Shown here: in pieces, positions 29,654 through 39,124 of the stretch
Numbering within the stretch: position 1 is the first letter of the stretch
How the letters are laid out: the number at the start of each line of letters is the position of its first letter
NCBI RefSeq assembly: GCF_000959725.1
Contig: NZ_CP009323.1
Location: 4,604,574-4,668,573 of the forward strand
DNA length: 64,000 nucleotides
Source: Burkholderia gladioli
GTDB lineage: Bacteria > Pseudomonadota > Gammaproteobacteria > Burkholderiales > Burkholderiaceae
Direction: 5' to 3'
Notes under the pieces: generated by a model
Database searches by the model: none
What the model saw: the letters and a program-made list of their open reading frames with translations, nothing else
What the model was told of the DNA's origin: nothing
Made by a program: the position numbers and the translations under genes

Positions 29654-30883
29654 TTACGCGCCCGATGCAGCGGAGGCAGGTTGAGCCGTCTGGGCGCTGC
29701 CGCTGGCGGCTGGCGCCCCTTGAGCGGCTGCGCCGGAGGCGGGCGTAGCGGGAAGTTGCGCGGCAACGGTCTTGACCTGCATGCCGGGTTTCGCCTTGTC
29801 GGTGCCCTGCACGATCACGCGGTCGCCGGCCTTCAGGCCGCTCTCGACCACCCAGTTCGAACCGTACGTGCCCGAGGTGACGAGCTGACGCAATACGACC
29901 TTGTTGTCGTCGCCGACGACGAGCGCGGTCGGCTGACCCTTCTGGTCGTGCGTGATGCCCACTTGCGGCACGACGAGCGCGTTCTCGTTCACGCCTTCCT
30001 CGATCTTCGCGCGCACGAACATGCCCGGCAGCAGCACCTTGTCCTTGTTCTGGAAGATCGCGCGGACCGTGACCGAACCGGTGCTCTGGTCGACCGTCAC
30101 GTCGGTGAACTGCAGCTTGCCCTTTTCGGAATACGTACGGCCGTCTTCGAGAATGAGCGAAACCTTCGCGGCGTCTGGGCCGTTCGTCTTGAGACGCCCT
30201 TCCTGCATCTGGCGACGCAACTTCAGACCTTCGAGGCTCGACTGCGTCAGGTCGACGTAGACCGGATCGAGTTGCTGTACGGTGGCGAGCAGGGTCGCGG
30301 CGCTCGCCTGCACATAAGCGCCCGGCGTGACTTGCGACACGCCGATCTGGCCCGTCACGGGCGAGGTCACGTCGGTATAGCCCAGGTTGATCTGCGCCGT
30401 CTCGACCGCGGCCTTGCCCGCGGCGACGTCGGCGGCGGCCTGGCCTTCCGAGGCGACCGCGTTGTCGTAGTCCTGCTTGCTGACCGCATTGGCGGCAACC
30501 AGCACCTTGAAGCGGCTTGCCTGCGCCGCGGTGGACGCGAGGTTGGCCTGCGCCTTGGCGAGCGTCGCCTTCGCGTTGTTCAGCGTGGCGATGTACGGCG
30601 CCGGATCGATCTTGTACAGGCGCTGGCCAGCCTTGACCTGGCCGCCTTCGGTGAATTCGCGGCGCAGCACGATGCCGTCCACCCGCGCGCGCACTTGCGC
30701 GATAAGGAAAGCACTGGTACGGCCCGGCAATTCAGTGACGACAGGTACGGTAGTCGGCCGGACTGTGACGACGCCTACTTCGGGCGTCTGTTGCGGCGGG
30801 ACAGATTGTCTTGGTCCGCACGCTGTAAGCAGAAGGGCTGCGATGGTAACACACGACAGGTCAAACAGTCTCCTGCCTAACAT
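29654..30883 (-). CDS. RND efflux periplasmic adaptor lipoprotein (AcrA/BpeA-like)
   Basis: A 409-residue membrane fusion protein. ATG 30883 follows AGGAATCCT. The lipobox is LLTAC near residue 22. Barrel-sandwich halves (VRARVDGIVLRREFTEGGQV and TDVTSPVTGQIGVSQVTPGA) flank a coiled-coil hairpin, then beta-barrel and membrane-proximal domains. The tail is unusually Ala/Ser/Gln-rich (roughly the last 35 residues), a linker-like extension. It is the first gene of the efflux operon. No TetR-type regulator is adjacent, unlike many homologous operons. Confidence 0.95.
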   Translation of the reverse strand: MLGRRLFDLSCVTIAALLLTACGPRQSVPPQQTPEVGVVTVRPTTVPVVTELPGRTSAFLIAQVRARVDGIVLRREFTEGGQVKAGQRLYKIDPAPYIATLNNAKATLAKAQANLASTAAQASRFKVLVAANAVSKQDYDNAVASEGQAAADVAAGKAAVETAQINLGYTDVTSPVTGQIGVSQVTPGAYVQASAATLLATVQQLDPVYVDLTQSSLEGLKLRRQMQEGRLKTNGPDAAKVSLILEDGRTYSEKGKLQFTDVTVDQSTGSVTVRAIFQNKDKVLLPGMFVRAKIEEGVNENALVVPQVGITHDQKGQPTALVVGDDNKVVLRQLVTSGTYGSNWVVESGLKAGDRVIVQGTDKAKPGMQVKTVAAQLPATPASGAAAQGAPAASGSAQTAQPASAASGA

Positions 30884-31066
30884 AGGATTCCTGTAATTTA
30901 TGGATTTTTAAAAAAAGAAGGCTGTGCCTGCATCGCCATTAAACGACGGGCCTCCTGCTGCAGCAGCAGCGCAAAAGAAGATATAAAGGTAGCTGTGGCG
31001 ACGGCTGTGCCAATGGTCGAACATCGGATGGTTTGATCGCCGCACACCTGCTTCGGGCGGGCTCAC

Positions 31067-32041
31067 TCACCTGAACTGATAGACGTAGCCGAGCGTCGCA
31101 CCGGTAACGAACCGCCGACCTACCAGCGGGCTATCAGTAATGCCTCCACCCAGATGCGCAACGCTGATGTCGACACCTACCGACTGGTGCTCTGTGAGCT
31201 GATACGCCACGCGTGTGCCGATCGAAACCTTCGAAGCACTGGAACCTTTATACGCCGGGCGTCCAGGCCGCATTTCCGAAGGCGTTACACCATAGTAGTA
31301 GTCGACGTAATCGCCACTTAGCCATTCGACGGTCATATGCGGCACCACCGTCCACCTGGCCGCCTGAATTTCTTTTCTGAAGTCGAGACTGGCCTGTCGT
31401 CCCTTGTTTCCGCCGAAGAGATAGCTGCTTGAGAGCGTCCCGAGCGCGCTATCCCATGCAAGCGTAGGTCCGTACCAGAATGCGACCGAATCGCGATTTT
31501 GCATGCCGTTAAGGACAGGCGCGTCCGATTGTTTGTACCCTTCGAGAATTCCCACCCGTCCACGCAGTGCGATAGAGACGCTATCCCACTGGCCTACCTT
31601 CAGGTCGACCGTCGTGCCAACAACGTTCACCCATTTGTCGTCGAAATAGATTAGCGGAATCGGTGCGACATTGGCGCCATAGTGTTTGTATGGCATTGTC
31701 TGCACTTCCGCACCCGCACCGAGACCCCAATGCGTGACGTTCGTCGCGTTGCTCAGCAGCGTGAAGCCGGACGGGTCGCTGCCCGCACCATCGTCCGCCG
31801 ACGCTACGCTGGAGATGAAGAATGAAGTGATAGCCAGAAATGGCCACCATGTTGACCTCGCCTTTCGTCGCGCTGCCGCTGCGCCAACCTGTTCGCGCGC
31901 CAGATGCGCTGCCCGGTCTTCCTTCGCTGCGGCATCGGAAAAACTCGCACGCAATGCATTGGCGAACCTGGATGCCGTCATCGCATGGCGCAATGGCAGT
32001 GACCTGCCGTTAGGACCCGTCTGTTCTGGTTGAAACGCCAT
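31067..32041 (-). CDS. MipA/OmpV-family outer membrane protein
   Basis: A 324-residue beta-barrel of the MipA/OmpV family, starting at ATG 32041 with a strong GGAGGTTTCGA. Typical motifs: HWGLGAGAEVQTMPYKHYG near residue 105, PLIYFDDKWVNV, WYGPTLAWDSALGTLSSSYL, and a C-terminal aromatic-X-aromatic end (GYVYQFR). The signal-like hydrophobic stretch is at residues 65-80 (PFLAITSFFISSVASA), so the protein carries an odd 60-residue charged leader before it. No later start codon is available near the signal. It is divergent from a two-component system, with a perfect 9-bp-arm palindrome between; in several proteobacteria such proteins are induced by a neighbouring sensor pair. Confidence 0.9.
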   Translation of the reverse strand: MAFQPEQTGPNGRSLPLRHAMTASRFANALRASFSDAAAKEDRAAHLAREQVGAAAARRKARSTWWPFLAITSFFISSVASADDGAGSDPSGFTLLSNATNVTHWGLGAGAEVQTMPYKHYGANVAPIPLIYFDDKWVNVVGTTVDLKVGQWDSVSIALRGRVGILEGYKQSDAPVLNGMQNRDSVAFWYGPTLAWDSALGTLSSSYLFGGNKGRQASLDFRKEIQAARWTVVPHMTVEWLSGDYVDYYYGVTPSEMRPGRPAYKGSSASKVSIGTRVAYQLTEHQSVGVDISVAHLGGGITDSPLVGRRFVTGATLGYVYQFR

Positions 32042-32120
32042 TCGAAACCTCCGTTGAGGAGTTTCAAGGCTAAACAGGAAGTTCAACCGGATGATGTGCG
32101 TCGGATTTCGGCCCGGATAC

Positions 32121-32142
32121 AATGTGTCAGGGTTGACACATT
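32121..32142. promoter_or_regulatory. 22-bp palindrome between mipA-like gene and response regulator
   Basis: AATGTGTCA (32121-32129) and TGACACATT (32134-32142) are perfect inverted arms around GGGT. It lies about 80 bp upstream of both divergent starts. A site for the adjacent response regulator is the simplest reading. Confidence 0.6.
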
Positions 32143-32202
32143 CGAGCCGGCGTTCGACATCTTGGGAACGCGGTCGCTGGTTACTATTCGGGAATGGATG
32201 CG

Positions 32203-32916
32203 ATGCCGAACATACTCGTAGTTGATGACGAAGAGGACATCAGATCTTTATTGAGCGCGTTTTTTCACAGACACGGCTATACGGTCAGTGTTGCGACCGA
32301 CGGAGACAACCTTTTTGAAGTGCTCGATACACAGTTGATAGACGTCGTGGTCCTTGACGTCATGCTGCCTGGAGAAGATGGTCTCAGCCTGTGCCGCCGA
32401 CTGCGCTCCGTGTCGAAGGTGCCTGTCATCATGCTTACCGCGGTTACGGACCACGTCGACCGCGTCGTGGGACTGGAGATAGGTGCCGACGATTACCTCG
32501 TCAAGCCATTTGATGCACGAGAACTACTTGCACGCGTCAGGGCGCTCCTGCGTAGAAGCGGGTACCTTGACATGACGAAGACGGGGACGCAAACCAGGCC
32601 ATTCCTCTCATTTGCGGGATGGCGGCTGGATATTGCCCGACGTGAACTGCGTTCGCCGGAGAACACCCTTACGATCCTGTCCAGCAGCGAATTCGATTTG
32701 CTTCTTGCGTTTGCGGAAAACCCGCAACGGGTCCTGAGCCGAGACCAGTTGCTTGATATTGCGCGAGGTTCGTCTCACGACGTCTACGATAGAAGCATCG
32801 ATGTACAGGTTGGCCGACTGCGCAGAAAGCTCGATATCGACGACAAGGAACCATCTGTCATCCGTACGGTGCGCGGCGGCGGCTATATGTTCACGCCGAT
32901 GGTGCGACGGGGATGA
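32203..32916 (+). CDS. OmpR/PhoB-family response regulator
   Basis: A 237-residue regulator. The receiver has acidic pocket Asp8-Asp9 (VVDDE), phospho-acceptor Asp52 (VVVLDVMLPGEDG), Thr79 and Lys101 (LVKPFD). The C-terminal winged helix includes SSEFDLLLAFAENPQRVLSR and VQVGRLRRKL. ATG 32203 is preceded by GGAATGG; an in-frame ATG at 32194 adds three residues. Its stop overlaps the histidine kinase start as ATGA. Target genes probably include the divergent MipA/OmpV gene. Confidence 0.95.
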   Translation: MPNILVVDDEEDIRSLLSAFFHRHGYTVSVATDGDNLFEVLDTQLIDVVVLDVMLPGEDGLSLCRRLRSVSKVPVIMLTAVTDHVDRVVGLEIGADDYLVKPFDARELLARVRALLRRSGYLDMTKTGTQTRPFLSFAGWRLDIARRELRSPENTLTILSSSEFDLLLAFAENPQRVLSRDQLLDIARGSSHDVYDRSIDVQVGRLRRKLDIDDKEPSVIRTVRGGGYMFTPMVRRG

Positions 32917-34286
32917 TCCCGATGCCCCTACCGCGCGACACAATCGGCTGGCGAATCGCTATGACGGTCGGCGCCGCCATTGTCGGTGTGCTGGTGGTTA
33001 GCGCCCTGTTTAACCGGTACGCGGGGGTTTGGGTCCGGCCGGTGGCCGAGGAGTCTGTACTTCTCAGTAGAGCCAACGATCTTGTCAGAATGATCGAGAT
33101 CGTTCCCCCGGAGTTTCGCGAGCCTCTGGCGAAAGCCGCACAGATTCCGGAAGTGAATGCCGAATGGTACGCGGCAAACACGTCGCTGGCGCGAAGCTTT
33201 GCCACATCAACAATGAACGAGAATGATGTGGAACTGTCCAGTTGGTTTGACAACGGCGGACAGCGGCGCCGCACACTACTGTTCGAATCGGACAGACCCG
33301 TACCCGGTCAAAAGTACGGCGTAGAGTCGCAGCCGCACGCCTATCTCCTTGCGCTCGAGCTTCGCGACCACAGTTGGGTCGCGTTCAATGCGACTCGCCG
33401 GGTATGGGGGTTATCAGAGCCTGCGCAGGTGGCCTTTGCCCTCATCTTCGTTGCGGTTTCAATTCTTGCCGCAGCTTTGCTTGCCACTCATTACCTCGCC
33501 AGACCGATCAGGCAATTTGCGGATGACCTTCGCGCATTCGGAGGCGATCCGCGAACCAGTCCCTTGCTTGAAGCAGGCCCCCATGAATTACGTGCGGCGA
33601 TCGCGGCTTTCAACACCTTACAGGCGCAGCTCCGGAGGTTTGTCGAAGACCGCACAGCGATGCTGGCGGCAATGTCGCATGATCTCCGGACTCCACTCAC
33701 GAAGATCCGGCTCCGCGGCGAGTTTATTGAAGACGAGGACCAGCGGACGCGCCTGTTTCGGGATGTCGACGATTTGCAGGCGATGGCCGATTCGGCGTTG
33801 TCTTTTTTCAGGGACGATTTTACGGCTGAAGAGCCAACCGCTTTCGACTTCGCAGGTCTTTTACATGCGATGGCCGATGACTACGCCGATCACGGCGAGC
33901 ATGTGTCTTATGCGGGACCGGAGCGCCTGGTTTTCACTGGGCGCCCGTTTTCATTGAGACGCGCCTGTATGAACCTTGTAGACAATGCCTTGAAATACGG
34001 CGATTGCGCAGAGCTCGAACTCCACGGGGACGAAAGTCAGATCAGAATCACGATTTGTGACCGCGGCCCCGGGATCCCGGCTGGCACTTTCGAGCAGGTG
34101 TTTGCGCCCTTTTTTCGCCTCGAAAAATCCCGTAACCGCACGACAGGTGGAATGGGCTTGGGGCTTACGTCTGCGCGCGCTATTGTCCGCGCGCACGGCG
34201 GCGACATTAAGCTCGCCAACCGTCCAAGCGGTGGACTACAGGTGGGCATAACCCTCCCAATTGGCCTTCCAACCTACGGCCCTTAA
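32913..34286 (+). CDS. Sensor histidine kinase (EnvZ-like)
   Basis: A 457-residue membrane kinase. Transmembrane helices are at about residues 15-33 and 172-192, leaving a periplasmic sensor of some 135 residues that I cannot assign to a named domain. HAMP follows (LARPIRQFADDL), then HisKA with phospho-acceptor His256 (AAMSHDLRTPLTKIRLR), then HATPase_c with N box NLVDNALKYG and G boxes CDRGPGIP and GGMGLGLTSARAIV. Coupled by ATGA to the response regulator. Confidence 0.95.
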   Translation: MIPMPLPRDTIGWRIAMTVGAAIVGVLVVSALFNRYAGVWVRPVAEESVLLSRANDLVRMIEIVPPEFREPLAKAAQIPEVNAEWYAANTSLARSFATSTMNENDVELSSWFDNGGQRRRTLLFESDRPVPGQKYGVESQPHAYLLALELRDHSWVAFNATRRVWGLSEPAQVAFALIFVAVSILAAALLATHYLARPIRQFADDLRAFGGDPRTSPLLEAGPHELRAAIAAFNTLQAQLRRFVEDRTAMLAAMSHDLRTPLTKIRLRGEFIEDEDQRTRLFRDVDDLQAMADSALSFFRDDFTAEEPTAFDFAGLLHAMADDYADHGEHVSYAGPERLVFTGRPFSLRRACMNLVDNALKYGDCAELELHGDESQIRITICDRGPGIPAGTFEQVFAPFFRLEKSRNRTTGGMGLGLTSARAIVRAHGGDIKLANRPSGGLQVGITLPIGLPTYGP

Positions 34287-34429
34287 GCTTCATGTACGGT
34301 GAACGAATATGTTGCGAGTCGTCCTGCCTCGGGCGCCCTTCCGGTTCGCTGCAAGTGCAGTCACACTGCCCGCACATGGCCCATCGCAACGACTCAAAGT
34401 CCGGATTTGCGGTGCGCCGAACCAGGCAA

Positions 34430-34885
34430 TCAACTGGATCGCGTCGCTTTTACGCAGCTGGGCAATTCAACAAACTGTTCGGTTCTTTCCAATGCATTCA
34501 TTGCGTCGAACAACTGAGAGGGCGGACATGTCAACCTGCGTTTTTCTAGATCGAGCCAACCCACTGACGACGTCACGCGAGCTACCATCTGGTCGCCGCG
34601 AAGAAACTCGTTGCGCAACAACATTCGGCTTCCATCGGCAGACAAGCCAGCGAGTGCGAGGTTCACTGAAACTCGTTCGAGGAGATAGATTTCGCGGAAA
34701 TATTCAATCTCGTCTCTCATCACGACCGGGCCAATGCGTAGCTGCATGAGTGCCGACATTGAGAATCCCTGGCTCGTCAGATACAACATCCGCGCATCAA
34801 CCGATTTGTCCAGATAGGCGGTGTTACGCATATGTGAGTTGAAATCCATATCGCCCCAGCTGGCGAAGGCTTCCGTTTCGAACAT
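34430..34885 (-). CDS. Acyl-CoA thioesterase-like hotdog protein
   Basis: A 151-residue single hotdog-fold protein of the 4HBT thioesterase family. GGAGG precedes ATG 34885. The catalytic region WGDMDFNSHMRNTAYLD (residues 10-26) has the Asp of the 4-hydroxybenzoyl-CoA thioesterase motif. It stands alone, convergent with the histidine kinase and with no pathway partner beside it, so the acyl-CoA substrate is unknown. Confidence 0.85.
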   Translation of the reverse strand: MFETEAFASWGDMDFNSHMRNTAYLDKSVDARMLYLTSQGFSMSALMQLRIGPVVMRDEIEYFREIYLLERVSVNLALAGLSADGSRMLLRNEFLRGDQMVARVTSSVGWLDLEKRRLTCPPSQLFDAMNALERTEQFVELPSCVKATRSS

Positions 34886-35234
34886 GTTGTAGCCTCCACA
34901 TAAATGAGCGGTGCATTTGGATTCCGGCGCAATTTAGCATATCAGAATCGGCCGCAACAACGCACTCACGGATAAAGCTAGCCTAAACTGGGCCGTCTAA
35001 TGCGGCGCGCCGAAACGGAATCGGAGTTTCAGGATTTTCTACCCGAGGGCATTAGCGCGACGATCCGCCAATTGAACTCACCAAGCCCGCCCTTGGCAGC
35101 AGGAGGACGTCTAGCGGCACGGTTTGCAATTCCGTGTGGTGCTGCCACGCAACGCGTCGTTGATCCGAAGTTGTCGAAAAGCCGGAGCGGTGAATATGTT
35201 TCGCCGACTTCCGTAGCGACATGATACGACTTGT
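34886..35234. other. Intergenic stretch, nothing identified
   Basis: About 350 bp between the thioesterase and the chemoreceptor gene. Short frames on both strands lack ribosome sites and family resemblance. Confidence 0.45.
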
Positions 35235-36788
35235 TCACTCTGCCGCGAGATCGGCGTCAGGCAACCTGAACACTGCCACTGCGCTGTTCAAATTGCCAGC
35301 CTGTTCGTCGAGTGACTGCGCCGCTAGGGCGGCCGCCTGCACCAGCAATGCACTCTGCTGAGTCGCGTGGTCCATTTGAACAATGGCCTGATGCACCTGC
35401 TCGATTCCTAGACTCTGCTCGCCTGATGCCATGGCGATTTCGCCTACGAAGTCCGAAGCCCGCTTTATGACGTGCTTTACATTGCTCATTGTCGAACCGG
35501 CTTCAGAGGCCTGACGTACACCCTCATCGATCATTGCCACCGACGATTCAATAAGCGCCTTGATCTCCTTCGCCGCAGCGGAAGAGCGTTGCGCGAGCCC
35601 GCGCACTTCCGTCGCGACGACCGCGAAGCCGCGTCCCTGTTCCCCCGCGCGCGCCGCCTCGACGGCTGCGTTCAACGCGAGTATGTTGGTTTGAAATGCG
35701 ATAGCCTCGATTACGCCCGTAATTTCCGAGATCTTGGCGGAACTGCTATTGATACGGTCAATAGTCCGAACCACGTTTTGTACAGCTTCATGGCCTTCGT
35801 CGGCAGTAAGTGTGGCGCGCGTCGCCAGTTCCTTGGCCTGCCGGGCGTTGTCGGCGTTCTGCTTCACTGTTTGCGTGAGTTGCGTCATACTGGCTGCAGT
35901 CTCCTCTAAAGAGGCAGCCTGTTCGATCGTGCGCGAAGACAGGTCGGTGTTGCCGACCGCGATCTGCCGCGACGCAGCTGTCACGGACTCTGCACTGGCC
36001 ATGATCCGGCGCACGGGATGACGAAGCTGCTGGTCCATCTTGCATAGGGCGTCGAGCAAGGCACCGCTTTCATCTTCCCCATGCACCTCTATCTTGTTGC
36101 CGAGGTATCCGTTAGCGATCCGATTCGCGATGCCGAGCGCAGTATCGAGGGCTCCGGTTACCGAGCGGACTACATAGAAGCCAAACGCCAATGCCAGCAT
36201 AGACACCAGCGCAATAACGGTAATGGAGACGGATAGGACTCGCGCGGCACTCGCGACGTTCTCCCGAATGGTCTGCCGAGCCTCGTCTCCCGCGCTGCGC
36301 TTCAGATCGGCCAGTATCGCAAAGATCTGACTGACATTGCCGCCCAGTTCCCGCCGGGTTACCTCAGCGGTACCCTTGCTATCACCAGCGTCAATTTTTT
36401 CCATCTGGTGTTTTAGACCGACTTGCATCCCGTACCATGCGTTCTGCAGCTTGGCGACGTTTGCCTTCTCGTTGACACTGCTGTTTGCCACAAGTGCCGC
36501 TAGAGACTTTTCAATGGCCGCGTAGCGTTCCTCGTTCTCCTGCTTCAGGGCTACCGTAGTAGCTGGGTCACCAGCGGCGACCATCCGCTGAATGTTGATG
36601 TAGGAGCGCGTCAATAGCCCGTCGATCTCAGCCAGCGTCGACGCGTTCGCGAAGTCGCGTTGATACAATGACGTTGTTCGATCATTGGCTTCTTCGAGGC
36701 GCTGAAGGAGGAATGTGGAGAGCCCAATCATGCAAATCACGAGCAGGACAATACTCGACAGAAGTCTGTTTCGAACGGTCAGTCTCAC
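35235..36788 (-). CDS. Methyl-accepting chemotaxis protein (Tsr/Tar class)
   Basis: A 517-residue chemoreceptor starting at GTG 36788 with GAGGG upstream. The first helix (about 8-27) and second (about 187-208) enclose a four-helix-bundle sensor of about 160 residues. HAMP follows, then the long cytoplasmic coiled coil with the signalling tip [20 protein letters not shown], then [15 protein letters not shown]. No C-terminal CheR-tethering pentapeptide is present (ends LPDADLAAE). Ligand unknown. Several aromatic catabolic genes nearby make an aromatic attractant plausible but unproven. Confidence 0.95.
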   Translation of the reverse strand: MRLTVRNRLLSSIVLLVICMIGLSTFLLQRLEEANDRTTSLYQRDFANASTLAEIDGLLTRSYINIQRMVAAGDPATTVALKQENEERYAAIEKSLAALVANSSVNEKANVAKLQNAWYGMQVGLKHQMEKIDAGDSKGTAEVTRRELGGNVSQIFAILADLKRSAGDEARQTIRENVASAARVLSVSITVIALVSMLALAFGFYVVRSVTGALDTALGIANRIANGYLGNKIEVHGEDESGALLDALCKMDQQLRHPVRRIMASAESVTAASRQIAVGNTDLSSRTIEQAASLEETAASMTQLTQTVKQNADNARQAKELATRATLTADEGHEAVQNVVRTIDRINSSSAKISEITGVIEAIAFQTNILALNAAVEAARAGEQGRGFAVVATEVRGLAQRSSAAAKEIKALIESSVAMIDEGVRQASEAGSTMSNVKHVIKRASDFVGEIAMASGEQSLGIEQVHQAIVQMDHATQQSALLVQAAALAAQSLDEQAGNLNSAVAVFRLPDADLAAE

Positions 36789-37274
36789 GGAGCCCTCGAG
36801 AAATTATCCAGTTTGCCTTGAAGTGCAAACAATGCCGCGCCTGCGAGTTGCCTTAAACGGTCAAACTGAGCCGACCTTGATCGGCGAACCGCAATAACCA
36901 TCGGTCACTGGTCGCCATCGCGCATCTTGGAACATTGATAGAGAAATCGCCCGACCGGCAAGCGCCTTAGCGCGGCTGACACTGTCGGCGCGCTGTTCGG
37001 ACTGGGGCGAACCCGCCCTGGGTTTCCGTGCATTGTCGAATTCCGGCGAAGCGGTCGGAATGCTGCTGGAAGAAATGGGCAACGAAGCCGCCGCTGGCTG
37101 TCGCGTGTCCGGGATCCACTGTTGTCTCATACCGGTCGCATGCCGAGACCCGACGTTACAAAGCACATAAAGTCTGGCTACACTCCAATAAAGCCGACGG
37201 TACGCAGACATGGACCGGCATGCAGTTTTTGTCATGTCCGTCGAACTATACCGGTCGCCAAGAGCATTGATGAG
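36789..37274. other. Intergenic stretch, no gene called
   Basis: About 485 bp upstream of the chemoreceptor. An 11-bp direct repeat ATACCGGTCGC occurs at 37129-37139 and 37248-37258. No convincing frame. Confidence 0.4.
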
Positions 37275-38150
37275 TCAGGGCCGCGTGTTTCTTTCCTCAT
37301 CGACAACGCGGTTGCGCAGTAGGCCGACTCCTTCGATCTCGATTTCGCAAACGTCCCCGGGTTTCATCCACACCTGTGGATCGCGAGCAAGTCCGACACC
37401 CGACGGCGTACCGGAGATAATGATGTCGCCTGGCTGCAATTCAACCGCTTCCGAACAGGCAGCGATGAGAGTCGCGACATCAAAAATCATGTCAGCGGTA
37501 TTCGCGTCCTGCATCGTCACTCCGTTCAGCCGGCAGCTGATCCGCAGCCCCTTTGCACCTGCGGGTAACTCATCGGCGGTGACGAGCTCCGGGCCGAAAG
37601 CGCCACTAGAGTCGAAGGTCTTGCCGATTGTCCACTGATTGGTGCGCAGTTGAAAATCGCGGATGGAGCCTTCGTTGAACACTGAATAACCCGCCACGTG
37701 ATCGAGCGCCGCCTCTTTGGAGATATATCGCCCAGCCTTGCCGACTACCACGACGAGCTCGGCCTCGTAATCAAATTGCGTCGATACATGCGGCCGCACA
37801 ATCGGCTCGTCGTGCGCGACCCACGACGATGGATACCGGCTGAAAATGACCGGGTATTTCGGCGGCGCAAAGTTGCTCTCTGCTGCGTGGTCGATATAGT
37901 TCAGCCCGATCGCGAAGACTTTCGATGGGGTACTTATTGGCGGCAAGTATCGCAGCCCATGGGTCGAGACAGTCACGCCGCGACGCTCCAGCGCCTGCCG
38001 TGCGGCTTGCATGCCGGCGCTCTCCATGTGCAGCAATGCGTCCAGCGAATCGGGCAGGCCTGCGGCGGTCAGGTTCACGATTGTATCTGCATCGATACGT
38101 GCGCCGATTGCCGGTCGTCCATTGACATCAAGGAATGCTACAAGTCTCAC
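37275..38150 (-). CDS. Fumarylacetoacetate hydrolase-family enzyme
   Basis: A 291-residue FAH-superfamily protein, probably a 2-hydroxymuconate/hydroxypentadienoate-type C-C hydrolase or isomerase/decarboxylase. GTG 38150 is chosen because AGGAGACAAT sits directly before it and the family N-terminus RLVAF follows; the open frame continues far upstream but there overlaps the dioxygenase gene. Metal-binding residues fall in FDYEAELVVVVGK, and the FAH core shows KVFAIGLNY, GYSVFNEGSIRDFQ, and GDIIISGTPSGVG. Third gene of the hydroxylase-dioxygenase operon, 10 bp after the dioxygenase, matching processing of a meta-cleavage product. Confidence 0.92.
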   Translation of the reverse strand: MRLVAFLDVNGRPAIGARIDADTIVNLTAAGLPDSLDALLHMESAGMQAARQALERRGVTVSTHGLRYLPPISTPSKVFAIGLNYIDHAAESNFAPPKYPVIFSRYPSSWVAHDEPIVRPHVSTQFDYEAELVVVVGKAGRYISKEAALDHVAGYSVFNEGSIRDFQLRTNQWTIGKTFDSSGAFGPELVTADELPAGAKGLRISCRLNGVTMQDANTADMIFDVATLIAACSEAVELQPGDIIISGTPSGVGLARDPQVWMKPGDVCEIEIEGVGLLRNRVVDEERNTRP

Positions 38151-38160
38151 ATTGTCTCCT

Positions 38161-39111
38161 TCAGGTCGCAGCCTGCTCAAAGTTGGTAAAGAAGTAGTCC
38201 GGGACGGCGGGGCCCCAGACATACAGGGAATCCTCGGGCGCATGGTTCGCAGATGGCCAGTCGATGTCGTTCGGCACATAGTCAATATCGAACGAGTATT
38301 CTGCGAAGCTGCCCCACGGATCGCGGACGTAGTAAAAGTAGTTGGAGCCCAGCACGTGTCGGCCGACGCCCCATCCCTCGAGGTAGCCAGCATTACGCAT
38401 CTGTTCACTACCGGCTCCGACTTCATCAATGCTGCCCACATCCCAGCTGGAGTGGTGCAAACCAGGCGCCGTCGACTTCGCAAACGCGACGAGGTGATGA
38501 TCGGAACCGTGTTGGCCGTGCAGAAACGCAACAAGATCCCCTGAACGGTCGGACAGTCGCATGCCCAGCACGGCTTCGCAAAAGCTAACCATACGCAGCA
38601 CGTCCGGACTGAAGAGAAGAATGTGAGACAGCCTGCGCGGGCGTACCGGAGCGACGGTGCCACGCGACGGAGCAGCTCCGCGACCGCGGGTGACGGGTCG
38701 CGCGGGCGTCGGCTGACTTTTCTCGTCCGGCGACACCTTGTCGACAACCAACAGTCGCATGAGCGTGCCGTCCGGGCTGCGCAACCAGATGCCAGCGCCA
38801 TCTGACAAACGATGTGGAGCGGCCTCCAGACCGTGATATGTGATGCGCGAACGAAAGGCCTCCAGGTCCTGAGCAAAGATCCCGAAGCTCACATACTCAA
38901 GCCGTTTGCGTTCCGCATTGAGATGGACCGACGCCCAGCGGTGCGAATGGCCATACGTATATAAATCGAGACGATCGTCATGTCTTCGCACGTCGAGGCC
39001 AAAAGTTGTATAAAACCGCTCAGCTTCGCCCAAATCGGGAACCGAGAAAACGAACTCGTGAACGGAATGAACGCCAATGGTATTCGGCCGGCGGCCTGTT
39101 TGCGTCGTCAT
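38161..39111 (-). CDS. Extradiol ring-cleavage dioxygenase, two-domain VOC type
   Basis: A 316-residue type I extradiol dioxygenase. ATG 39111 follows AAGGGGAAGCC. Two glyoxalase-like (VOC) modules are visible: the first from VHSVHEFVFSVPDL, the second from RLSHILLFSPDVLRM. The Fe(II) triad of the catalytic module reads as His in RLSHILL, His in GLHHSSWDVG and Glu in FAEYSFDID. The N-terminal module lacks the triad, as normal. It cleaves a catechol-like product made by the FAD hydroxylase encoded 13 bp upstream, and passes it to the FAH-type hydrolase. Confidence 0.9.
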   Translation of the reverse strand: MTTQTGRRPNTIGVHSVHEFVFSVPDLGEAERFYTTFGLDVRRHDDRLDLYTYGHSHRWASVHLNAERKRLEYVSFGIFAQDLEAFRSRITYHGLEAAPHRLSDGAGIWLRSPDGTLMRLLVVDKVSPDEKSQPTPARPVTRGRGAAPSRGTVAPVRPRRLSHILLFSPDVLRMVSFCEAVLGMRLSDRSGDLVAFLHGQHGSDHHLVAFAKSTAPGLHHSSWDVGSIDEVGAGSEQMRNAGYLEGWGVGRHVLGSNYFYYVRDPWGSFAEYSFDIDYVPNDIDWPSANHAPEDSLYVWGPAVPDYFFTNFEQAAT

Positions 39112-39124
39112 AGGCTTCCCCTTC

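Noticed and set aside
28997..30880. Long plus-strand open frame opposite adaptor and pump
   Set aside because: Antisense shadow of two well-supported genes with ribosome sites and domain motifs; composition is Arg-rich and unlike a protein.
37129..37258. Direct repeat ATACCGGTCGC twice, 119 bp apart
   Set aside because: Only 11 bp and two copies; could be chance. Not an array and no linked genes.
38151..38876. N-terminal extension of the FAH-family gene to 38876
   Set aside because: It overlaps the dioxygenase in another frame and has no family similarity; GTG 38150 with AGGAGACAAT is the start.
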